Positions 37,463 to 47,570 of a DNA stretch of 64,000 nucleotides are shown piece after piece (within the stretch, counting starts at the first letter, position 1; every line of letters starts with the position of its first letter). Below the pieces are notes generated by a model, which searched no databases, was not told the origin of the DNA, and saw only the letters and a program-made list of their open reading frames with translations. This DNA is from Henningerozyma blattae CBS 6284. Taxonomy: Eukaryota > Ascomycota > Saccharomycetes > Saccharomycetales > Saccharomycetaceae. The stretch is from contig NC_020185.1 of the NCBI RefSeq assembly GCF_000315915.1, positions 62,001 through 126,000 of the forward strand, in the 5' to 3' direction. The translations under genes were made by a program, and so were the position numbers.

Positions 37463-38273
37463 ATGTCTTCTTCTGTTGCTGTCATGCCAGTTGAAATTAA
37501 AGTTCCTCACGTCTTTACCGGTGACCGTAAAGATATTATCAAGTTGCATAGTCTTTTGCAATCCCTCGAAGTTCAGTTTGTCGTAAAACGTGTTACGAAC
37601 GAGTATGAACGTATCTGTCATTGGGCTGCTAATTTATATGGTCCGGCCTTAGACTGGTTCATGACCTTCTCTGGCAACCACGATGTGTTCGGAATGGCCT
37701 TTGACACCTTCAAAGAGGCTTTTAAACAAGCCTTCCAAGGTAAGTTTGACTCCTATGATGTTATTTAGAAGCTTTCCTCGTTAACTCAAAAAGACAAGAT
37801 TGAAGCCTACGGTTCAACCTTTGACCGTTACCGCAAACTTCTACCACCACGCTCCTTGAGTGATGATGTTTTAATCAATCTTTTCATTAAAGGGTTAAAA
37901 CCAAACACTCGCAAAGACTTACGTTTAAAAACCGTATCTTCGTTCTACGAAGCAACCAAGTTGGTTATTCGTGCAGAACACTGCTGTTACTCCATTATTA
38001 GATGATAATTCCACCCCTACTGTCGATGCCGATGGTGATGTCATTATGGCTATTTCCTCTACTCCTCGCCGTGTTTCGTCTCGTTCCAGATACAACAACA
38101 CATCTTATCCTCCTCGTAGCTCGGATGATTCCTGGCGTGAAAAGTGTCGTCAATTGTGCTTTCAGAACCACCTCTGTTTTCACTGTTTCTCTAGCGGTCA
38201 TGTAGCTGCTAAATGCCCAAAAACTTCCACTCGTTCCGCGAGGCCTAGGTCACACCGTTCACACCGTGACTAA
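37463..38273 (+). pseudogene. Degenerate gag of the Ty3-like element
   Basis: The frame opens at the ATG 37463 and encodes a capsid-like region (FTGDRKDIIKLHSLLQSLE, WAANLYGPALDWF). A TAG at 37766-37768 interrupts it; similarity continues in the same frame to about 37960, then shifts one base forward. The second part ends with one zinc knuckle, [14 protein letters not shown], near 38180-38220. It closes at a TAA at 38271 that overlaps the pol frame. The capsid is therefore truncated after about 100 residues unless stop and shift are bypassed. Confidence 0.85.
38238..38244 (+). promoter_or_regulatory. Candidate gag-pol +1 frameshift site GCG-AGG-C
   Basis: In the gag frame the codons read TCC GCG AGG CCT. 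Slipping one base forward after GCG enters the pol frame, which is open from there. S. cerevisiae Ty3 uses GCG-AGU-U. AGG is the slow codon at the Ty1 site. Confidence 0.5.
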
Positions 38274-41200
38274 GCTAATCACCACTTGTCTTTCGTCTTC
38301 GCCTCGGTTCGATCACTCCCAAGCCGCTTCAACTGCTAACGCTACTTCTATGGCTAATATTGATTCCCAACACCCTTCTGTATATCCTGACTCTGACACT
38401 CCAATCAACCATGATTCTGCCATCCCTACTGTTGTTGACCATTCCCATCCCGTGGCTCCTACCTTTTCTGCTGAACCCACACCTCCCGTTGGTCCTCGTT
38501 TAGAACCCTGTTGCCTTGTTAATAATGTTCCAGTTACTGTTTTATTTGACTCCGGTAGTCCCACCACAATTGTAAGTGCTTCCCTAGTTGCTCAACACCA
38601 CTGGCCCACCTATTCGGTACCCCCATTTAAGTGGAAAGGTGCTCTTCCAGGATCTGCTCAATCAACCCTGGCTACTACATGCAGTATCCAAGTCCAAGAT
38701 CAGTTACTCAAGGTTGCCGCGTATGTGGCACCCGAACTCACTGACCGTGTCATGATCGGTTGGCCTATTATGAAAGACCACTTAGATTTAGTATGTCCCT
38801 CTGAATCCTTATCCATAGCTGTTGATTGTCTACACGAAGGCACTATTCCTGATTATTATGGTTCAGAACTTGCCGAAGTATTTGTACTTACCCTAGATTC
38901 TACCCTCGCCTCTGATTCCTTTACGCTGATGCCTGTTGATATCCGCCAAGATTTTGCTACTACTGTAACTGATACTCTTCCTCCTAATGCTGGTACTAAG
39001 TCATACTCACATGAGATTATCTTAAAGGAGGGAGGACGACCACCTCGTCTAGCTCCGTACCGTTTAACACAGAAATTAGAGAAAGAATGCCGCCAAATTG
39101 TTGAAGATTTGTTAAAAAATCAGTTTATCAGTGAGAGTAAATCTCCATACTCATCACCTGTACTATTAGTTAAGAAAAAAGACGGTAGTTTTAGGATGGT
39201 TGTCGATTTCAGAGAGTTAAACAAAGTTACAGTTAAGGATCCCTTTCCATTACCTCGGAATAGACGATTTGTTAAGTAAACTCGGCGATTGTGCTCTTTT
39301 TACCACTCTGGATCTACATTCGGGCTATCATCAGATTCCACTAGATCCGGATAGTGAAGAAATGACCGGCTTTACTACCCCTTTTGGCCACTATTAATAC
39401 AAAGTAATGCCGTTTGGCTTATGTAACGCCCCAGCTACCTTTTCTGGATACATTCAATGGTTAATAGGCAATACTCCTAATGTTTTGTTTTGTTTACTTA
39501 GATGATATCCTAATTGCCTCGGAAGATAAGGAATCTCATCTTGAAGAAGGAAAATTTGGTATGCAAAAAGAAGAAATGTCATTTCTTACAAGAGTCTGTA
39601 GAATTCCTAGGATTCAGATTGGGTAAAAACGGTATTATGGTACAACAAGAAAAAATTCGAGCAGTTAAAGAGATGCCCACGCCAAACACAATTAAATCAG
39701 CTCAATCCTTTCTGGGAATGGTAAACTATTATAGGAATTTTATTCCCCAGTGCTCATTGTTGTCCAAACCTATTATTGAATTTATTTCTAAAAAATGTGA
39801 TTGGTCCAAGAAACAAGATCAAGCGGTTATTACTCTAAAACAAAAATTATGCTCAGCACCCGTACTAGTCCCATTTATTCCTGGTGACGAATACCGTCTT
39901 TCTACAGATGCTAGCACTATCGCTCTTGGTGGGGTACTAGAACGTTTACACATGGGACAACTTGTTGGTGTAATTGTTTATTTTTCAAAAACTGTTAATC
40001 CTACTCAAGCACGTTATCCGGTTGGAGAAATAGAGTTGTTGTCTATCATTCAAAACTTACAACACTTCAAATACTATCTACATGGACACCACTTCATCTT
40101 AAGAACTGATCACATATCCTTATTGGCATACAGAAATAAGAAAGAACCCTCTGCAAGAATTTCACGATGGTTAGACTTCTTAGCTGAGTTTGATTTCACC
40201 TTAGAATACATTAAAGGATCACTTAATCATGTCGCAGATGCCTTAAGTAGACTGGCTACGAAAAATGAGATTACCACTAACGAAGTTAGTAAAGTTGCAA
40301 TAATTGAAGAAATTGAAGATCCAACTTTGGTATTTCCAATAAACAGTATAGAGAGAATCACCCCAGTTGATTGGTATGAAGATTGGATCCAAGACCCCTA
40401 GTCCGCTGCAGTTTTGGTACATTTAGGTTTGGTTCAAGATGTCAAGATTAATCCTACTGATAAGTCGTTGTTTGATAAGTATATTAAGAAATTCAAGCTG
40501 TCCAAAAAAGCTATGGCTCGATACAAGTTTGATGACCAAATATTATATTATGATGATAGAGTCTGTGTACCTCGCTCCAGACGTACCGAACTACTAAACA
40601 TTTATCACGATAACATATTGCATGGTGGACATTTTGGTGAAGTTACTACGATTAATAAAATATGTCCTAATTACTATTGGCCTTCAATGACGGTAGATAT
40701 TCGTACTTATATCAAAGGATGTTTACAATGCCAAATTATGAAAAAATTTAGACCTAAGAAAGATGGACAACTGGAACCATTAGATATTCCACAAGGACGT
40801 TGGGTAGAATTGTCAATTGATTTTTGTTACCGGACTTCCAACTACTCAATCTCAGAATGACATGATCATGGTTGTAGTTGATAGGTTTTCTAAAAGAGCC
40901 CATTTCATCGTCACTCAAATATCCTTAGGATCTGTCGGTACGTTAGACTTATTTTATCGGTTTATTTTTGCTTATCATGGTTTTCCAAGAACGATTGTTT
41001 CAGATAGAGATATTAGGTTCACCAGCTCGTTTTACAAAGAAGTGACAGAAAGACTAGGCATCAAATTATTACTATCTTCCTCTAATCATCCACAAACAGA
41101 TGGTCAGACGGAAAGCGTTAACAAAACCTTAGGTCGGTTACTAAGAAGTTACTGTTCACAAGATCAAGATAATTGGGACCATTTTCTTCCTCAGGTTGAA

Positions 41201-41869
41201 TTCGTTTACAATTCCACGTTCCAACGTTCTATTCCAGCTTCACCATTTGAAGTAGATTTAGGTTACGTACCCAACGAACCATTACTAGACATTGGTAATG
41301 AACTGTCGGCGCGAAATCTATCCGCTGTTGACTTATCAAAAACCATTAAGGCGATTTCCCTAAGAACTACAGATTTCCTCAAGCGATCACAAGAGGATAT
41401 GGAATCACATGCGAGTGAAGCTCGAACGGTCAATGATTACAAACTCGGTGAATATGTGTTACTCCACCGTGATGCATATTTTACTGGAGGAAAGTACTTA
41501 AAGATCCAACCCATATTTTTAGGACCATTTAATATTGTAAAAATAGGAAAAAACACCGTTGAACTTGATCTGCCATCCTCCTTTAAGAAACATAGGGTTA
41601 TCAATATAAAATGGATAAAAAAGTTTGTATTAGACAAAGATAGGTACCCAAAAAGTCTACCAAGAACCTCGATTGAACGAATACAGCGTGTTCAGGAAAT
41701 AATTGCAGTTATAGGCTACGATGTGGAAAGCCACGAATACTACTGCAAGATGAAAGATGTTGATCCCACTCTAACCTGTACATACTCGTTAGAAGAATTT
41801 AATAAGTTAACAAGCTCAAAGAAATCATCGTTGTTAAACAATTTCAATACGCTTGTGAATACAAATTAA
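38242..41869 (+). pseudogene. Degenerate pol of the Ty3-like element (PR-RT-RH-IN)
   Basis: Domains run in the order protease ([16 protein letters not shown], about 38545), reverse transcriptase, RNase H and integrase. RT shows [37 protein letters not shown] and the YLDD active-site box near 39495. RNase H shows STDASTIALGGVL, RTDHISL and HVADALSR. Integrase shows the zinc-binding HHCC (H...H, CLQC) and core DRFSKRAHF, SDRDIRFTS and HPQTDGQTE. The frame is broken at about 39255, at a stop at 39395-39397, at about 39490, at about 39540, at a TAG at 40399-40401, and at about 40820. Domains downstream of the breaks remain well conserved, so decay is recent on an evolutionary scale or some breaks are sequencing errors. 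Confidence 0.9.
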
Positions 41870-41880
41870 AGAGGGGAAGA
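41867..41880 (+). other. Polypurine tract
   Basis: A purine run (AAAGAGGGGAAGA) lies directly before the 3' LTR, as needed for plus-strand priming. Confidence 0.85.
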
Positions 41881-42300
41881 TGTTGTAGACGAGATTGACT
41901 TTATACTCGTCTACAAGTTGCTAACTAGAAATTATACATAACACTGAGCAACTGCTAGTTGCATACCTGTGAATATCTGTTCGATGCATAATCTCTACTG
42001 GTTAGCCAGCATTACTCAAACTGTGCACTCCTACCCTTGTAAGTAAGCTTATAAACAGACCAATTAAAGTAAAATGGAAAAGCTGGCGTTGACCTTTGAA
42101 AAGTATTTAAAGGCCAGCTTTTCAGACTTAAGACATAAATTTATAGTTCTTTTATACAGTTATTTAGTCTAAGAAGAACAACAATTATATTCGTAAGTTC
42201 GAAGGATTAACTGGTGTCAAGTTAATAAGGTTGTTAAGTTAAGTTAAGTTTTTGGTAGTTACTATTTATGTGTATCGTACTCCTAAGTTGGTTTATAACA
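41881..42300 (+). repeat. 3' LTR
   Basis: This 420-bp LTR starts TGTTGTAGACGAG and ends GGTTTATAACA, so it has TG...CA ends. It is in the orientation expected from gag-pol. The 5 bp after it (ACAAC) do not match exactly the 5 bp before the element (CACAA). Confidence 0.93.
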
Positions 42301-42316
42301 ACAACAAAATAACTAA

Positions 42317-42388
42317 GCTCGTATGGCGCAGTGGTAGCGCAGCAGATTGCAAATCTGTTGGTCCTTAGTTCGATCCTGAGTGCGAGCT
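42317..42388 (+). tRNA. tRNA-Cys (GCA)
   Basis: The 72-nt gene folds as a cloverleaf. The acceptor stem pairs GCTCGTA with TGCGAGC, followed by discriminator T as in tRNA-Cys. The D-loop region is TGGCGCAGTGGTAGCG (A-box). The anticodon loop TTGCAAA has anticodon GCA. The T-arm contains GTTCGATCC (B-box). There is no intron. A T-rich terminator (TTTATTTTT) follows. A Ty3-like element ends 16 bp upstream, at about where RNA polymerase III starts. Confidence 0.96.
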
Positions 42389-42886
42389 TTATTTTTGATA
42401 TTTTTCAGTTCGTCATTTTGAACGAATCCAAGTACGCTATGAACTTCTTCTCTAGCGGTTAGTTATATGATATGATGGCCTAAATTTATTTTTTTTATAC
42501 TGAGATATATTGTGAATATTTTAATATTCGGAAATTAAGTATCAGATATTAAAGCGAGAAAACTGAAGTTTCCTTAACTGCTTCACCCTTAATAATTTTA
42601 TTAGTTTTACTATTATACAAAAATGTGAGGCATAAGTAAACAGAAGCACTGTAAATGTAAAGAAAAAAAAACTACTTAGTTTAAAATATACGACTTAGTA
42701 ATTTAAAGGTTTGCCCTTTTTTTATTATTTATATACATAGTAAGGCTTATTTCATTAGAAAAAGGATGTAAATATATACATATATGGGAAATATCAATGA
42801 TAAGTGGTGGGAGGAGGAGACATATATACATACATATCAATAAAAGGAAGAAATTAAAATTATTATAATGATACAAGCATTAATGG
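42389..42886. other. Intergenic tRNA-Cys to TIM50
   Basis: Contains the tRNA terminator at its start and then the AT-rich 3' flank of TIM50. Nothing else is recognised. Confidence 0.5.
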
Positions 42887-44344
42887 TCAATCATTTATCA
42901 GTGCTATTTTTTGTTGATTCTTTTTTCTTTCTTCGAAAATTTCATCTATTTCCTTTTGTTTCTCTAACTGAAGTTTCATTTGCTCTTCTGGAGTCGGAAT
43001 GTTACCTTCTACATAATCTTTTAATGTGAAAGTTTGACCGCTTAATTGCTCTTGTTGAATCTTAATTTTTTCTTTTTCTTCTTCAACTAATTTCATAAAT
43101 TTCACGTAATTCTTTTCCCCTTCTTCTCTAATTAAGTCCAATGGGAATTTAGATTTACCTGTCTGTGGCATACCGCCAAGACCACCTAAAACTTTCATAA
43201 CCCAATTTGAAGATGCTTTTTCTTGATCAGCATGGAACTTAGCCTTCAATTTTTTAACTCTTTCATCGAATTCGTCCGGTAAATTGTACTTATCAGTAAA
43301 ACTACTCAACACAGGTCTAACATCAGAAACTTGCTGAGTAGCTAAATATTCTAAAAAGGGAATTAATCTAATTAATTTATCGTCCATCTGGCCATCCCAT
43401 GGTTTCATTGGAATTGCATTTTCTGGTTGTAACTTATAACTATTTGGATCAACATCAATAATTAAAACTTTCTTTTCATCTCTATTCAATTTTGATAAAT
43501 CTTTAATGTGAACACCATCTTTATATAAACAATGCTCTTTGAACAAATTATAAGAAACAAATGCATGAATTGGATCTAGTTTTTCAGCAATTCTATCAGA
43601 ATACATCATATAATTCGAAGAGAATAAGACAATTTCATAATATTGAGATAGATAACCAAGGAAATAATCAACACCTGGTCTCTTAGCAGTTCTCCACCCA
43701 TGTTTTTGAGACCATTCAGAATGGACTAGCAAATCTTCCAAAGTTAAGACAAGAGTTAAAGGTCTTTGGTAAGGTGGAGGTGGTGGTGGGGGCAATAAAT
43801 CAGGGAATGGTGGTTCTTGAAAGTATTTGAACATGGAATTAAATCTTGCTCTAAATCTCTTATACATTAATGATGGTTCATATCCGTTTGGGATATCATC
43901 TTTCAATTCTTCGCTTTCTGAAGGCTCCCAATCTCTAGTTAAGTATAAACCTGCACCTGTAATGGCAGAGAATGTAAAGATATAAAACCAGTTAGCATAT
44001 TTTTCTCTTTTAATATCAGTAGATGTTTGTCTTTTTCTACGTTTACGGCCCTGTTCCTCTGTTGGTTTAGCTTCTCCATTGTTCCCACTAGCCTGCTCAT
44101 CTGCTTGCGAACCTTCCATTTTTGAGTGTTCTGCATCTAAATCAACACCAGCACGGGCTAGGATATCGTCTGTTAAAATAGATTGCTTCCCTTTATCATC
44201 CTTTGATTGTTTCGAATTGAGTAATTTAGATGTATTATAAAGATTTCTTGAGGCTATTTGTCGTATAGATGGATGTTTAACAATAGGTGTTGAAAACAAT
44301 AATCTACTGCTTAGTCTTGTGGATAACCTTATAGACGATAGCAT
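42887..44344 (-). CDS. TIM50: Tim50, mitochondrial presequence receptor of TIM23
   Basis: The 485-residue protein matches S. cerevisiae Tim50 (476). It opens with an Arg/Ser-rich presequence ([16 protein letters not shown]). One membrane segment lies at about 118-135 ([18 protein letters not shown]), after a basic patch. The intermembrane-space part contains a FCP1/NIF-like domain (about 195-340), with [29 protein letters not shown] and [24 protein letters not shown]. The phosphatase DXDX(T/V) signature is degenerate, as in other Tim50 proteins. The C-terminal helix-rich part ([27 protein letters not shown]) matches the presequence-binding region. A proline run (about 185-192) precedes the domain. 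CWC27 is the divergent neighbour, as in YPL063W-YPL064C. Confidence 0.96.
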   Translation of the reverse strand: MLSSIRLSTRLSSRLLFSTPIVKHPSIRQIASRNLYNTSKLLNSKQSKDDKGKQSILTDDILARAGVDLDAEHSKMEGSQADEQASGNNGEAKPTEEQGRKRRKRQTSTDIKREKYANWFYIFTFSAITGAGLYLTRDWEPSESEELKDDIPNGYEPSLMYKRFRARFNSMFKYFQEPPFPDLLPPPPPPPYQRPLTLVLTLEDLLVHSEWSQKHGWRTAKRPGVDYFLGYLSQYYEIVLFSSNYMMYSDRIAEKLDPIHAFVSYNLFKEHCLYKDGVHIKDLSKLNRDEKKVLIIDVDPNSYKLQPENAIPMKPWDGQMDDKLIRLIPFLEYLATQQVSDVRPVLSSFTDKYNLPDEFDERVKKLKAKFHADQEKASSNWVMKVLGGLGGMPQTGKSKFPLDLIREEGEKNYVKFMKLVEEEKEKIKIQQEQLSGQTFTLKDYVEGNIPTPEEQMKLQLEKQKEIDEIFEERKKNQQKIALIND

Positions 44345-44807
44345 TCCTTAGTTAGCAAACGAAATCGAATAGAACCAAACTTGATGCACTGAAAATGGTT
44401 ATTAATCGTTATCAAGTGTAAATATTACTAGATATTAATTTGTATAAACCAATTAATAAAGTATCACTGACAATAATGGCCGAATCTTAGAGTTTTTTAA
44501 GTTGAAGTATTTTTTGTTAATGTGAATTATTCTTGTCCTTTTGCTGAAATTGTTTTGCCGTCTCTAATCAATTATTCGTTTCGGGCTCTCTAATGCTGAT
44601 GATAAAATAGACGGAAATTTAAAATAAAAATGATAAGATCTGCAACAATGTGAATTACAAACTACGTAATCAAATCAGTTCTATAAGAACATTTTCACTT
44701 ATTAATTATGCCTTATTCGATATTCATCCAAATAAATTTTGAAAAAATTGTGATATAGTGCTTATCTGTGAGAAGCAAAAAAATAGGCTAAATTAATAAT
44801 TTTAAAT
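44345..44807. other. Divergent promoter TIM50-CWC27
   Basis: This 463-bp AT-rich divergent promoter shows no distinct operator. Confidence 0.45.
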
Positions 44808-45772
44808 ATGTCCATTCCTTCAAATTTAGTTCCCAAAACTTCTGACAGTTGTTCCATTAAAACAAGTAAGGGAACACTTCTTGTTGAATTATGGACTAAT
44901 GAATGCCCAAGTACCGTTGATGCTTTTATAGAATGCTGTAAGGACCATACATTTGTTGATAAATTTTTCTACTGGAATGATGACGCCAGCTATCCCTGTA
45001 TAATTCTAGATTATCAATTAAACAGTAAAATTGCTCCAATCCCATCTGAATATCATTCAAGATTAGCTTTTTCTACAGACGGAATTTTAGGATGGGACAC
45101 TCAGAAACAAACCTGGTTTATTACCAGTGAACAATGGCTTACTACTAATAAAGATAATAATGTGTTTGGAAAAGTTGTGGGAGATTCGAGATATGTTTTA
45201 AGAGATATCATCAAAGGTGAAAAAGATCCAGATGACAATTCACAATATCTTTTCCCACCTATTATCCAGTCTATTGAGATTTTATCTAGAAATGTAGACA
45301 CTCCCAAGACAATTGAATCTATCAAGCTGGCACCAAAGAAGCATACTCAGAATGTAAAATTACATTTTAATACAGAAGATGAAAATGATGATGAACAAGA
45401 CACATTACCAATATTAACTGGAAATAAAAGAAATTACCTTACAGAAGAGGGTAACGATATCCTCAATCAGACTCCAAAGAAAATGAAAATAAAACTTCAT
45501 AAAAGTATTACAGGGAATACGTCATCAGGGCTCTCAAAAAAAAACCTGATCTTGATGACCATTTTTCTCATTATGACGAAGGAGAAAATGTTGCATCTGA
45601 ATCTTTAACTAGTAAAATAGATGAAGATATTAATTTAGCAGATACTGAAAAGGAGCTTAAAAATATCTCAACAGAGAATTTAACGAGAGAACAACAAAAT
45701 ACCATAATATTAGATGAATTTAAAACATCACGCTTCATGAAAGGACTTTTAAGACGTGGCTCTTGGAAATAG
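44808..45772 (+). CDS. CWC27: Cwc27-like spliceosomal cyclophilin, frame interrupted at an A-run
   Basis: The first frame (44808-45608) encodes 266 residues. Residues 15-165 are a divergent cyclophilin domain (IKTSKGTLLVELWTNECPSTVDAFIECC, FGKVVGDSRYVLRDI). Sc Cwc27 is likewise divergent and associates with the spliceosome. At a run of nine A's (45536-45544) the frame leaves the homologous reading: after residue 245 it gives 21 odd hydrophobic residues and stops. Frame -1 continues open from the run to a TAG at 45770 with a charged, acidic then basic tail (EQQNTIILDEFKTSRFMKGLL, about 75 residues). The joined length of about 321 would fit the family (301). The A-run ends A-AAA-AAC, a classic -1 slippery heptamer, but a single missing A explains the data equally well. 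Confidence 0.75.
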
Positions 45773-46161
45773 CGGTTCATAAGCACTGTAATTTAATTAC
45801 ACTATCTTTAAGTAGTTTTTCTAGTCTCTTTATATACATCTTCAAGTAACAAGCATATCCAAAATGAACTATTAGAGCCTTAAAATTATTAAAGTTAACA
45901 CTTTCATACTTTCCAATTACTCTAGTAAAACTGCCAAGGGTGAAACATGAGTTAAAAGAGAAAATTTAGAGATAAAGTAAAATTTTCGTAATAAACCATG
46001 TAATTGTTCATACGTTTTATTCTAAATAATATTAAAAGTAGCCATTCGTAAGGAAATTTATATAATTCGCGGTATTATTAAGTATTATGTAATGCTTCAT
46101 TGATCAATAATTAAATTGAAGTCCTAATGCAAAATTGAAGCTAGAGGCATTTTTAACCTCA
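45773..46161. other. Convergent intergenic CWC27-VPS28
   Basis: AT-rich 3' flanks of converging genes; nothing recognised. Confidence 0.45.
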
Positions 46162-46872
46162 TCAGCCCAAAACCGTGTAAAAGCTTTTATAAGCTAAATC
46201 TAAATCAAACAATAGCTCTCTAGCTTCATCATCTGTTAGTTGCTCATTAACTTTCATTTTATTAATCTTAACAATCCATTCAACTAAATTACTTCGGTGC
46301 TCAAAATCTGATCTCGTCACTTTATTGATAGATAATAATAAGTCGGCCATTAATGGATGAAGTTGATCTTTTGCTCTGTAGTTTAATTTTAATGCATCCA
46401 TTATTGTGATAAAATTACCCGTAGCTTCTGCAATATTTTTACCGCCATTGCCCCCACTGGATTTACCATTTTTAGAACTTTTAGATCCTGCCATATTTTT
46501 ACCAGAGGTTTCTTCCGTCATAATTGCATGCTCAACAGTTACAGGCATACCTCTTTCAATCCTTGTAATCGCATTTGGCGCTATTATATTATATGTATTT
46601 TTAAACTGGTATAAATCTTCAAATTCTTTCTTAACATCATCATTATCGTTTGAAAGGTATGTCTTGTATTGAACTAATAATTTGTTTAAGGTATTTGTAT
46701 ATTCATCATTTGTTATAGAATCTTTCAAATATGCCTTCTCTACTTGATCAATTGCAATGATAATCGAATAAATTTCCGCTAGGGTCTCCAGAGTTTCTCT
46801 TTCTTTTCGACTATTGGTAGATGGATCATATAATGGAATCTCTTCGTACAGTTTTGGGTTATATTGTGACAT
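46162..46872 (-). CDS. VPS28: Vps28, ESCRT-I subunit
   Basis: The 236-residue protein is near S. cerevisiae Vps28 (242). It opens MSQYNPKLYEEIPLYD and has the ESCRT-I core helices (about 20-110; LAEIYSIIIAIDQVEKAYLKDSI). A short G/K/S-rich linker follows, then a C-terminal four-helix bundle (about 145-236; NFITIMDALKLNYRAKDQLHPLMADLL) that binds ESCRT-II (Vps36). ESCRT-I sorts ubiquitinated cargo into multivesicular bodies. The ATG at 46872 gives the family start; the upstream frame begins with TTG. The neighbour order matches YPL064C-YPL065W-YPL066W. Confidence 0.95.
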   Translation of the reverse strand: MSQYNPKLYEEIPLYDPSTNSRKERETLETLAEIYSIIIAIDQVEKAYLKDSITNDEYTNTLNKLLVQYKTYLSNDNDDVKKEFEDLYQFKNTYNIIAPNAITRIERGMPVTVEHAIMTEETSGKNMAGSKSSKNGKSSGGNGGKNIAEATGNFITIMDALKLNYRAKDQLHPLMADLLLSINKVTRSDFEHRSNLVEWIVKINKMKVNEQLTDDEARELLFDLDLAYKSFYTVLG

Positions 46873-47570
46873 AATAAACGATAGTAAACTGACTGTTACA
46901 TCATAATTAGCTTTTCTGTTCAACTGGGTTTTTTATTTATATCTCTTTAACTTCCTTGCTTTCCAGTGTTTTTTTTCTAAAAGCGAAAAGCCCTTGTTGG
47001 TATAGAATCATCCTAATATTGCGATTTTACTTAATGAGAAAATATTTAACATTCTCTTAAAGTATTTAGCAATTTAAAAAACAATTCTATAATCTAAAAT
47101 TTAGAAGTCTTTTCTGGATAATATTATTAAATTTATTTGAAAAATACATGAAGGAAAAAGGAAGTATTATGGAGGCATGCAGTCATTCCGATATTATATA
47201 TTTTTATAAAACTCTATATTATGTATAATTTATACCATTAACGGTATAGAAAAATTGATGAAACTTGTTTAGGAAATGGTATTAGTATTACAGGGGATAT
47301 GATTACTATACAACTTATAATTAAACGGAAGAATATTTAGAATAAACTGTAAAATAAAAGAGCGAAGAAATAAATGCAATGCGTTAGTGCATAAAATATT
47401 AATGCAGCATCGTTATGTGTGTAATTTTCATCAATTAGCCACATATCAAATAATTAATAACATTTATATATCACAATTAGTAGCTGGTCTTAAGGAATAT
47501 TTTATTGTCCCCATTATATTGGATATCTGCTTGACATAACTTTCTATTCTTAAAGCAATTTGACAGCAGT
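46873..47570. other. Intergenic VPS28-RGL1
   Basis: This 698-bp AT-rich region is the VPS28 promoter and RGL1 3' flank. No gene visible. Confidence 0.45.

Larger units (their letters stand above)
36950..42300 (+). mobile_element. Ty3/gypsy-type LTR retrotransposon, degenerate, with inverted 5' LTR
   Basis: Order is 5' LTR structure, primer-binding site, gag, pol (protease, RT, RNase H, integrase), polypurine tract and 3' LTR. RT before integrase makes it Ty3/gypsy rather than Ty1/copia. The integrase has an HHCC region and a D,D,E core. The coding frames carry stops at about 37766, 39395 and 40399. Shifts occur at about 37965, 39255, 39490, 39540 and 40820, so it cannot move by itself. The two LTRs differ by about eight substitutions and two indels in 420 bp, so insertion is not recent. 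The 3' end is 16 bp from tRNA-Cys. The 5' LTR is in the wrong orientation. It is a yeast element, not a virus of people, animals or crops. Confidence 0.95.
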
